A stretch of DNA of 64,000 nt, taken from Linum tenue (Eukaryota; Streptophyta; Magnoliopsida; Malpighiales; Linaceae). Below are positions 55,402 to 64,000 of the stretch, piece by piece. Numbering within the stretch: position 1 is the first letter of the stretch; every line of letters begins with the position of its first letter. The translations under genes were made by a program, and so were the position numbers. The stretch is taken from positions 35,546,066-35,610,065 of the forward strand of contig CAMGYJ010000006.1 of assembly GCA_946122785.1 (NCBI GenBank), in the 5' to 3' direction. The notes under the pieces are model-generated. The model saw nothing but the letters and a program-made list of their open reading frames with translations. It did no database searches and was not told where the DNA came from.

Positions 55402-56650
55402 CTAACTCCGAGCTCTCCGAGCGAGAATTGCTTTATATTGTTCAAACATTTCCTTAGCTAAATTATCTCTAAATAAAGTCCACTCATTGGTTGCCCTCGC
55501 TGCCGTGATTTCATCTTCATCAGAGTCATATGAATCGTTATCTAAAGCATCTTCCAACTCTTGATCTACTTCATCCAATAGTGCATCATGAGGACACTCA
55601 TCACGAATGAAGTTGTGAAGGATACAACAAGCATTGATAATCCTAACTTGAGTCTTCACGTCATAAAAGCCAGCTGCACGCAAAATGCCCCATCTTTTCT
55701 TCAACAATCCAAATGCCCTTTCAACGTAACTTCTAGCTAAGGAATGCCTAAGGTTAAATAACTCCTTATAGTTCTTAGGAGTATTCCCTCGCCAAAGTTG
55801 TAAATGATATCGGGTCACCCTATAAGGAGCTAAGAAACCAGGCCCGTTGGCATATCCCCCATCCACAAGATAGTACTTATCTACAAATTTAATAAGAAAG
55901 AAAAACAGAATCATTAAGTAATCTTTAATAGATAATACCCAAAGAACATTAGATAAGAGTTCACAGAAGCCTACTTTTAGGAACTTTAAGACCATTTTCC
56001 CGTGATAGAGCATCACGCAACACTCGAGAATCTGAAGCTGATCCCTCCCAACCGGGCAGAACATAAGTGAACCTCAGATTAGCATCACAAACAGCCAAAA
56101 CATTTGTACTAATCTTGCATTTTCTACTTCGATATCTAGACTCGTCTTCGGCGGGTACAGTTAAAGGAAGAAAGATCCCGTCAAGAGCTCCAACTGCACC
56201 CTACAATATATCTTACTTTGAGTTTTTTAAGAGTAAGAAGTAAGAACCAAAGTTGATTAGACATAAGTGAACTACCTGAAACCATTTCCATTTTTCAGCA
56301 TCTCCAGAGCTAAGAATTTGTGTGCTTTCTTTGATATAATCACTGCCGATATGTAAAACTGCTCGTAGCACCTCGTGAAAATGTCTACTAATAGTTTCCC
56401 CCGAACGGAGGAAAGTAGCTTTAATTGTTCTATTTCGCATACAATGCGCTAAGGTTTGCAAAAAGAATGCAACCATTTCTGAAATAGACACATGCCTTGA
56501 AGCAACTAAACCACCCTTATTTTGCAAGATGCGACACAGTTTCTCAAAAGCTTGTGGTTTGATGCGTAATTGCTCAACACAAATTGGTTGAGAAAGTATA
56601 GTATCTAAATGATCTCTTCTACGAAAATCTACGCTCAAAATGTTTAGCAT
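55402..56650 (-). CDS. Harbinger DDE transposase (DDE_Tnp_4 type)
   Basis: Three exons give a continuous frame: 56650-56276 (donor GTAGTT), 56200-55975 (acceptor ATTGTAG, donor GTAGGC, phase 1) and 55880-55402 (acceptor ATTTGTAG). Exon 1 has the N-terminal helical region ([45 protein letters not shown]). Exon 2 opens [10 protein letters not shown] (first Asp) and holds [13 protein letters not shown] (second Asp). Exon 3 has [18 protein letters not shown] and [17 protein letters not shown] (catalytic Glu), then [15 protein letters not shown]. All three DDE residues are present. The chosen start (56650) is the first in-frame ATG; a longer N-terminus from ATG 56792 is in another frame, so the true start or a frameshift is unresolved. 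It would cut and paste the element. Confidence 0.88.
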
Positions 56651-56792
56651 ATGACTGATTTTTTGCAGGCATAAAGAGGGAACCAATAAAAATTGCTAGA
56701 AATACAATTACCAACACAATCAACTCCTCTTCTTCCTCTTCCTCATCTCTCTTACGCTTATACCTAACTATCTCTCTCCTAGTTTCATCCAT

Positions 56793-58788
56793 ACTTTGTA
56801 AGATATGATCCAGATGAGATTTGTTTTAATTCTGCAAATCCACACATAAAAACTGCATAAGGGTTCAGTTTTAGGCGCAATTATCATTTACTGTATAAAG
56901 GAAAAAGAAAACAGGTCACACTAGCTATGGAACTCCTGCAACTCACTTCTCAAAATGATCATATATATAGAGTATAGACTGATGGACATACAATCTAGCA
57001 AGAAGTAAAGGTGGGATATGTCCTGCACACTACTCTTAGTTGACCAACTCTTACCATAATAATAATACAGATAAGCTTCAGGCTAGCCTTATTTGCCTTC
57101 ATCTGGTATTGATATTCTTTGTACTCGTAGTCATCTATGTTCACTTTCTGTTGGAATCAAGAAGTTTAAGTTCTTGTCTCTTATGCTTTACAAGAGCTAT
57201 GCATTGATAAAATTCAAAACTGACCGATGGACTTCAGAACAACCAGTATAAGAACACATAATAGCATGGTCGTCTACAAGAACAAACAACAATATATATA
57301 GCACAAACAAAGAGAACTTGTGACTTATATCATGAAATGTTGCACTAAGGATAATTTGGAAAAATAATAAAACCCAAGATGAATATCTCCATCCCATACA
57401 ACCTACTAAAACAGACTCGTATCTCATAGCCTGAATACTATAACTATGTGATTTGATACATCTTGGTATGGTTAATATCTACAGCCACACTAACATTAAT
57501 AAAACAGAATCAAACAATTTCAATTATGCATAGAGTATATGTTCTTCCAAAACGTGAGAATATCATGGTTATGGAATCATCACCAGCTCGTCTGGGAAAC
57601 CTTTCTACAGAACACCCACTGGAGATAATCATCTCCCTTGTTATTTATTTGATTTTGAAGCACTTTTACTAAGTTATTAATTACATGGCGTCTAATGTTT
57701 ACAATAGCAAAAGAACCGACAAAATTCCACACAGAAGTTGATCTAATTCTAAACCAGTCCTCTAAACTTTCACATAACAAAATACCATATCTAGAGTTGC
57801 CCCAGTTAGCTACCGAGTTTTGATAGGGATCAATCCTGGAGCAAATCTCTTCCAGCATCCTTAGGTAGTACCAGCTAAGTTGAGGTACAATGAAAGGTTT
57901 CAATAATACGCAGACAAACGCCACAATAAGAAACCCGAAAACACATATCCACAACCCAAACGCCCAAAACTCATAAACCCATTCAAAGTTAGAACAAATA
58001 GTATGAGCAAGGAGCAAAGTCGGCTATAACAGAAGAACAAACTTCCAACTCGCAAATTGAAGCCCAAGGTGAGAACACAGGTGGGTTGGGATGGTGGAAA
58101 CTTAGTTTGCAGAAGCAAAATCAAATGAACCTAGAGTAGCAAACAAATTGAAACATTCAGCAATCTTTTTACCTTGAGTAGCAAACAAATCGCAGCAGCC
58201 AGGCAAGCTAGTGGTCGCCGATGGAGGGCAGAGACCTGCTGGATAAGAAACGAAGTTGATGGTCAGATCTGCGCATTAAGGGTTTGGGTATTGCAAGTTT
58301 AGTATTCAGAAGCTGTATCAAACGGTAGCAAATAAATCCAAAGTACGAAATCTCACTTACCTCCAAGATTCGAAGAACACGAAGAAGGGAAACGAGCAAA
58401 TGGTAGTCGGTGGAGGGCAGGCGAGCTGCTGGTTGCGGATGGAGGGCGGTGGGCAGTGGCGGTGGGTAAGGAGAAGGAGATTAATCGGTGACCATGGTTG
58501 CGGATGGAGGGCGGTGGGCAGTGGCGGTGCCAACACGATGGATGGTGGATGAGAAACGAGAAGATGAAGCGAGATGGCGGCGAAGGGAACGATTTGCCTC
58601 TGGATACAGCGAGGCTTCAGTCGTCGGATTGTATTTTAGAATCAGTACCGTCCAGCGCGTATTTGAAATATTCTTATTTCTGAAGGCCGAAATACAGGAT
58701 GGATTTGGGCCAAATTCAAATACTAAATTCATGGGCCTGCCAAACGCTAAAATTTGGAATTTGAAAATTCAAATACAAAATCCAAATA
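56793..58788 (-). other. Harbinger 5' half, non-coding
   Basis: About 2 kb between the transposase start region and the right terminal repeat. No domain is seen in either strand. It probably holds promoter and 5' UTR introns of the transposase gene. GC-rich sequence at 58170-58640 contains a 34-bp direct repeat (58431-58464 and 58496-58529). From 58665 on it is AT-rich with AATTTGAAAATTCAAAT-type sub-terminal repeats. Confidence 0.6.
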
Positions 58789-58813
58789 CAAATCCAGCTA
58801 TCCAAACCTACCC
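58789..58813 (-). repeat. Harbinger right terminal inverted repeat
   Basis: The minus strand reads GGGTAGGTTTGGATAGCTGG and following bases, pairing with 52602-52626. It is followed by TAT at 58814-58816. Confidence 0.88.
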
Positions 58814-59522
58814 TATGATAATTTGGTGAAATGTTATATGTTATAACTTACATGTTAGATGAGATCTGATATAATTAATAAATATATGAACAATATTAAC
58901 ATTCCGACCAACAAACCGAGTTATAAGCTAGTTATATGAAAAAAATCTATCAACTCATTTAATCTTACTGACAGTCCTTCAGTCAAGATGATACACATGA
59001 ATGAATGTTCATCATTTTAAGAATATAAAATATAAAAATATATCCTTAAATCTCATTTTTATAATGATAATTAAGCCTCATTAAAATGTTATTGGTTAGT
59101 TAATTGTCAAGAAAGATAGAGTATAAAAGCTCACTGGAATTCCCACATGACCCATAGATAGTTTGAAACTTAAACTGAAAGCTCACAATCCTACATAAAG
59201 GGTTCAATGCTCCCCTTTTAGGATCAGCATGCCACTAATCAAAAAGAAATGGAGAGTTGTTGAATCAATTCAACCATATACTAACAACTCAGCTAAAAGG
59301 GAACAAACTCCTTAATATATTTTTATATACATTTTTTGAAGTTATATATATATATATATCTATCATAAATAGGCGGAAAAATTATTTTTATATCTTTTTA
59401 TGAACAACTAATTATTGTTAATTAAAAATAGAGAACCATTTATCACGATAAATGATAAATTTTATTCAATAATCTATCATATACCTCTACAAAACTACCA
59501 AAATAAAAGGGGAACAGATCAA
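58814..59522. other. AT-rich spacer, nothing identified
   Basis: About 700 bp of AT-rich DNA with an (AT)n run near 59346-59360. No coding frame, repeat end or RNA gene is seen. Confidence 0.6.
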
Positions 59523-60340
59523 GTCAGTAACTTTATGGTCAGTAACCATGAGTAACTCGTCCACATCAGCATGACATTAGTATCTCTCTCTCTTGGAAAT
59601 TCTTTTATCTTTTCGCCTTTAATATTTAACGGACGATTTCTCTCTCATTTTAAGTCAAACTTTATATTTTTTTTGCATAGATAAATCAGATTAAATGTGC
59701 TCTTTAAAATGATATCCACTTTGATATATTTTTAGTACAAAAAAATTGAATCATTTTTTACCAGTCATTACTGTATGGTATGCTCCTATTTAATACCATA
59801 TGGTAATAAAGCGTGCCATGATGGTATGAACATACCAATATGGAAAAAAGGTTGAATACATGATAGTAGGAGTATACTAACTGTTATTTACGACTTTCAT
59901 CATTGTTTACTACACGTTACCACCCACATACCATAGTGGTAAAGTATGGTGATTTTTGGTCTAGTATTTTTTTCATCCAGAAATTTGTAGATCCAATAGA
60001 TCATGAAGAACTCGTTCCTTCGGAGCAAATGTTTTCAAAAACGACTAAAAAACGAAGAAGTTATCATATGGTATGTATTTGGTAAAAACAAATTCTCGAA
60101 ATATATTGAAAATTGATCTCATTTTGTAGAGCACAACGAACTCGTTCCATCTGTGCAAAAAAAATTAAAATCCGAGTTAGAACGAAGAAGATAAGAGCCG
60201 ATTATGAAAACTAGGAAAAATAAAATGTCTTTAATTGACAACCCTTAAATCTGGATTTTCTGGGCCCACTTAGATCTAAAGGTCCAGATTTAGTTACTCA
60301 TAGGTCAGTAACTAATTGTTAGTAACTAATGGTTACTGAC
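59523..60340. mobile_element. MITE-like element with GTCAGTAAC inverted ends (candidate)
   Basis: The left end reads GTCAGTAAC (59523-59531) and a second copy GGTCAGTAACCATGAGTAAC follows at 59538-59557. The right end, reversed, also starts GTCAGTAAC (60340-60332) and contains CCTATGAGTAACTAA. Internally, AGAACTCGTTCCTTCGGAG (60007-60025) and CGAACTCGTTCCATCTGTG (60137-60155) are diverged copies of one motif. No clear target duplication was found and there is no coding capacity. Confidence 0.45.
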
Positions 60341-60480
60341 CCTATCCTAAGCCAAATAAAAGAGGGGAAAAAGAAAGCCTACGTGAAGGAGGACTTTTCA
60401 CTTTTAAGAGAGGAAACTAAAAAAATACAAAAAAAAATCTCAAATAATCTCTCACGGTAGAAAAAAAAAACTACCGGAAA

Positions 60481-61437
60481 TAGGAATGGCAATAGGACAG
60501 GTTCGGGGCAGGTATCATGATACCCATACCCGCCTCGTGGCAGGTCGGTCTAGGACGGGTAATTTATCATGGATCGCGGGTCGGGGCAGGTCGACCCAAT
60601 TGGTATGCAATTTATATGAAAAACATTAAAAATGTTCATTAATTTCATAATAAGACTAAGAAAATAAACCATATTATGATAAATGTAGTTAAATTATTGG
60701 AGAAATTGAGGTTTTCACTAATTTATAACTTTAGGAATTTGCTACAGTGACATGCATGTCACCGTAACTTGCACTTTTAGGTAGACCTTATATAGGATTT
60801 GATCGACCTAATCTGCACTTTTAGGTCGACCTTATATAGAATTAGGTCGCCTAATATGTCGTTTCAGTTTTGTGAGGTTCAACGACGCGGTTGACCTTTT
60901 ATAGCAAATGGTCGACCTCTTTGGAGCGATGTGGGTGGTTCTTTTGTTTGTACAAATTACGTTTCAAACAAATAGAATCAGTCATAAATAATGATAACAA
61001 GGACTCATAACTTCATAACATAACAACTAAACAAGCTAACAAGAAATACAATAAAACACAAATCATAATTGTTCACAAATAACTAAAATCTAAAATCACA
61101 TAATATCAAACCACAATCGTTTTTTACACTTAACAATAAAAACACACAATCTAAAATCGGCGAATTACTACTCATGTCCCCTCTTTCCCTCATCCATATT
61201 TTCTTCATTGATGTTGCTAGCATTATGATAGTCGGAAGTTACGGTGACATGCATGTATCTTCCACTAAAAGATCGAAACTCCTAAGTAATTTAACTAAGA
61301 TTATATGAAATTTAGGCAAGAACGGGTCGAGAATGGGGCGGGTCAGGGCAGGTCGGGTAGATGAGAGTACCCATGCTCACCCCAAAACAGTTCAAACAGG
61401 TCGAGTAAAATGGGTCAGGTCAAAATTGCCATTCGTA
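60481..61437. mobile_element. hAT-like non-autonomous element (candidate)
   Basis: Ends are TAGGAATGGCAAT at 60481 and, reversed, TACGAATGGCAAT at 61437, like plant hAT MITEs that start with a T/CAGGGGTGGCAAT type end and continue in GGGTCGGG-rich sequence, as here at both ends. Flanks ACCGGAAA (60473-60480) and ACCGAGAA (61438-61445) match at 6 of 8 bases, fitting a decayed 8-bp duplication. No transposase is present. A nested inverted pair lies at 60750-60770 and 61236-61256. Confidence 0.62.
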
Positions 61438-61619
61438 ACCGAGAAAAAAAGGAATCGTTGAACTTTGAAGGAATGAAATAAAGAAAGATACAATTGCCAA
61501 GACATCGTTTCAATTTTGGGGTTGGGGGAGAGGGTAGAGAGACAGAATTCTAATGGGAGGAGGAGGAGAGTTAAATGTTGACATGGAGGCATGTCTGGCA
61601 ATAGATTTTGAATCCCAAC

Positions 61620-61890
61620 ACAGCAGTTTGGGAAAACGCTTAAAGATATTTTTAGATAGATTAGATAATAGGGTTAATATCTTATTTTGGCCGGAACTAT
61701 ACCTATATAATCAACTTTGGCCAGTGGTTTCGGAAATTTCCACCCTGGCCTCAACTATACATCATATAAACTCAATTGGCCCGACACGTCGTTTGACCGT
61801 TAAGTTGGACGGTTAATATCGTTGACGGTTAGTCAATGGTCCAGTTCACTGCCAAGTCAGCACAAAACCAATAAATATATATTTTTATTT
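61620..61890. repeat. Dispersed-repeat-like segment, unclassified
   Basis: The run with ATTTTGGCCGGAACTATACC (61683-61702), CAACTTTGGCCAGTGGTTTC and GACGGTTAATATCGTTGACG resembles by memory a common plant dispersed repeat with TTTGGCC and GACGGTTA blocks. Its ends were not resolved. The class is not assigned. Confidence 0.35.
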
Positions 61891-61949
61891 TTTTTATCCA
61901 AAGCCTTCCGTTCGCTGCTGCCATTCAACATCAATCGATGCAGGAGTAG

Positions 61950-62290
61950 TCCCTTCAGAGGAAGGAGCCATACCCGTGTTGACCTTGGAAGATTTCCTCG
62001 ACAAAGATTGGTCTTTTCTCGATTCGCAAGATGCACATCAAAACATCAACTGGATAATCACTGCCGGAGGAATCACTGAGACAGCGAAGGTTTTAGTTTC
62101 GATGAGTTCAGAATGCTTTCATTGTGATACATCCCCTTGTGTGCTTTTAATATCCCGGAATGCTTTCATTGTGATTCCTTACACATTCTATCTCCTGTTG
62201 TTGTGTGTTGGATCTTGGGTAGGTGTGAGAGTGTTGATTAGCCATCCACAAGGGAGGGAAAGCTGGAGCAGCAAATGTTGGGATGAATAG
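61950..62290 (+). pseudogene. Captured or relict host gene fragment (unidentified)
   Basis: A plus-strand frame with protein-like composition starts near 61950: VLTLEDFLDKDWSFLDSQDA, INWIITAGGITETAKVLVSM, then low-quality sequence, then GVRVLISHPQGRESWSS and a stop at 62288. The two outer blocks look like separated pieces of one conserved plant protein with its middle lost. I recall a similar TLEDFLDKDWSFLDS / ISHPQGRE pair in an uncharacterised plant protein but cannot name it. There is no clean splice site between the pieces. Confidence 0.35.
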
Positions 62291-62409
62291 CTTTGAAAAG
62301 CTATAAATGAAATTCCTAATTAATTTTCCAGTATTTTCCCATAATATGAAAATAAGATGGATAATTAATAAAAGGAATATTATGGAGATAATTAGGATTA
62401 ATCTTAAAA

Positions 62410-63434
62410 TCTTACAATATATTAAAGGGGTTTGGAAAAACCACCCCTTCCACGTAAGCCTTCCAGGCTTCCCCGCGTTTCTCGCTATTTAGGAGTATTT
62501 TATATTTAATATATTTTTTCCTTCCTGACTCCAGTTACCTTCTCCTTTTTATTGTGATTTTGCTATTTTTTAGTTTTCCGTTAAGGCATTGAGAGAGGAG
62601 AGAGATTGTAGATTGTGGAGATATGGAGAGTAGAAAAACTATAAGTTAATTTATTATTTATAATTATTAGTTAGCACTATTTATCATCCATAAGAAGTAT
62701 TTATTTATCTAATTAAGAATAATTGTTTACACCAAAAAATTGTTTACACATTCAATTAATAATACAAATTGTTTTTTTAACTATTCATAATTACTATTTG
62801 TTTTAGCCATGCAAAATTTAAGAAAGTCAAAAGACTTTTGGATTTGATCCAATGTTACCTGGGTTGGGTTCTCACGAAAAACTATTTATATGAGAATTTT
62901 TTGGTAATTTATTATATGCGAAAATTTTTCATGTGTAAGTTCTCGCTATATCATAATTTCAATATCTCAATTCTCTCAAGTTTAGCAGAAAAACTATCTC
63001 AATTACGAAGATATTAACGTTTGCTATGTCAATTTTTTTAATTTATTAAGTGTAAATCCAGTAAAGAATATATAAACATGTAAGGAATCATTAAGATTCA
63101 AAATCACAACCAATAAGTTCCAAATCATAATTTATAATTAATTAAAAACTCCATTTATCTATACATATCCCTATGCGTACAAAATAATCTATAAATTTAT
63201 CACAAGTTCACAATAAGATTAATATTATTCGAATGTGTTTTATACTTCTTAATTAATTGTTGATATTGAGTAAATATGAGATGAATTTAGGCTGAATTCT
63301 ATGCTAGCAACACAAATTTGTAATTACAAATCAATTGTGTCAACTTAATATATTATGAATTGAAAATATATTTTTGTTATTATTATTAATATTAAAAGTT
63401 ACCCGGCCAATGGCCGGGAATAAAGTAAAGCTAG
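62410..63434 (+). mobile_element. Non-autonomous Helitron (candidate, 1025 bp)
   Basis: The 5' end TCTTACAATATATTAAAGG starts right after A (62409). The 3' end is CTAG at 63431-63434, followed by T. A perfect 8-bp stem CCCGGCCA-A-TGGCCGGG (63402-63418) lies 12 bp before CTAG. Helitrons insert between A and T, start with TC and end with a hairpin plus CTRR, so all four hallmarks are met. There is no Rep/helicase sequence and the inside is AT-rich. Confidence 0.72.
63402..63418 (+). other. Helitron 3' terminal hairpin
   Basis: CCCGGCCAATGGCCGGG forms an 8-bp perfect stem with a 1-base loop, 12 bp upstream of CTAG. It acts as the transposition stop signal in known Helitrons. Confidence 0.8.
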
Positions 63435-64000
63435 TATATTAAAGAGGTTTTAGAATTAGACCTCATCCACGTCAGCCTTGGAGGCTTCTCCGTGAGTTTC
63501 GGAAAACTGCCTTTTATTTTAGTTATTTTATTTCTTTCTTGCGAATCGCTTCCTACAGGCTGCAACTTCTGTCTTTCATCTTCCGCTGAGTCTCCCTGGA
63601 AAAAACGACTCCTCAAGTTCTCCTTATCAGCCCCCTAATATCCTATTTCTCGCACTCTCTCTGACTCTGACTCTACCCCCATTGGACAGCCTTAGTTTCA
63701 TTGTTGGACCCTTCCCTTCCGATTACCATTTGCCACATCGATTCGACTTCGCTATGACACCTGGGCTTTTCTCTTTCCGCAACTTCTCGCAGTCGATTTT
63801 CCCCTGCTTTCACCAAGAACTCTTACGATGCCTCTCCTTGGACAACATACAGTTTACGGCCACTCGATTTCCCCATAATCAATGTCAATTTTGCGTTCAT
63901 AGGTGTTGCTGTAAACTCCGCCGCTGCAATTGCTCAGAGATTGCGACCGCTGCAGTTTCCAACCTTCCGCCAACACGCCATCATGCATCAGCCATGAGAA
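63435..64000 (+). mobile_element. Second Helitron-like 5' end, continuing past the window
   Basis: TATATTAAAGAGGTTTTAGA at 63435 and CCACGTCAGCCTTGGAGGCTT (about 63469) closely parallel the start of the first Helitron (ATATTAAAGGGGTTTGG, CCACGTAAGCCTTCCAGGCTT near 62450). The following 450 bp are CT-rich and leader-like, with no recognised exon. It is joined directly to the CTAG end of the first element without its own TC. Confidence 0.5.

Larger units (their letters stand above)
52602..58813 (-). mobile_element. PIF/Harbinger DNA transposon (about 6.2 kb)
   Basis: Terminal inverted repeats are 52602-52626 and 58789-58813, sharing 22 of 25 bases with core GTTTGGATAGCTG. Flanks are TAT at 52599-52601 and TAT at 58814-58816, a 3-bp duplication (the family usually has TTA or TAA). 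Two minus-strand genes lie inside, a Myb/SANT-like protein and a DDE transposase, the standard pair of this superfamily. Both transcripts point towards 52602. Sub-terminal TATTTGAAAT repeats are present near both ends. Confidence 0.9.

Noticed and set aside
58488..58829. Plus-strand frame across the Harbinger right end
   Set aside because: It crosses the terminal repeat and the target duplication and has no known domain.
61553..61816. Plus-strand frame as a host gene
   Set aside because: It runs from unclassified DNA into a dispersed-repeat-like segment and shows no conserved block.

Overview
The window looks like intergenic, transposon-dense DNA from a plant nucleus, most likely a eudicot. 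The reasons are several Ty3/gypsy elements of the Athila type with primer sites matching the plant tRNA-Asp 3' end, a Tekay/Del-like gypsy remnant with an initiator-Met primer site, a two-gene PIF/Harbinger transposon with plant-type introns, a FAR1-like fragment, hAT- and Helitron-like non-autonomous elements, and AT-rich spacers. I see no tRNA or rRNA gene and no confidently intact host gene. The species cannot be named from the sequence.

Layout. 1-733: end of an LTR of unknown element. 734-4909: minus-strand Tekay/Del-like remnant (LTR 2553-4909, gag, zinc knuckle, protease; no pol in the window). 4910-25219: minus-strand Athila-1 (degenerate gag and pol, PBS at 23656-23672, 5' LTR 23679-25219), split by the plus-strand Athila-2 at 10352-23644 (rearranged 5' LTR, PBS, gag, protease, RT, RNase H, integrase, ATHILA ORF1, PPT, 3' LTR). 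25220-32901: minus-strand Athila-3, without RT, RNase H or integrase; it shares the LTR 23679-25219 with Athila-1. 32902-34080: exon-like piece plus a promoter-like stretch. About 34085-44421: plus-strand Athila-4, also lacking RT to integrase, with a solo LTR (38105-39935) inside its ORF1. 44422-46127: another gypsy remnant. 46128-46535: Athila LTR fragment. About 46725-49310: LTR and 3' region of a fifth, diverged Athila family. 49330-52430: minisatellites, a lysine-rich gene remnant of unknown identity and a FAR1-domain fragment, tail to tail. 52602-58813: PIF/Harbinger element with a Myb/SANT-like gene and a DDE transposase gene. 58814-64000: AT-rich DNA with MITE-like elements, a probable captured gene fragment, a Helitron-like element and a second Helitron-like 5' end.

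How the parts relate. Athila-2 has the fullest gag-pol-ORF1 set but carries frameshifts, stops and a small protease-RT deletion. Athila-3 and Athila-4 keep gag, protease and ORF1 and share the same pol-deletion junction, so I infer a non-autonomous lineage moved by a partner's RT and integrase. Every Athila family here carries its own palindrome type around an ACGG(C/T)CGT core in the LTR, and where the post-pol spacer survives the same type recurs there. PPT-like AAGTGTGGGGG tracts recur on both sides of ORF1 as well as at the 3' LTR. These two shared signals are the most interesting observations. All coordinates and alignments were made by eye.
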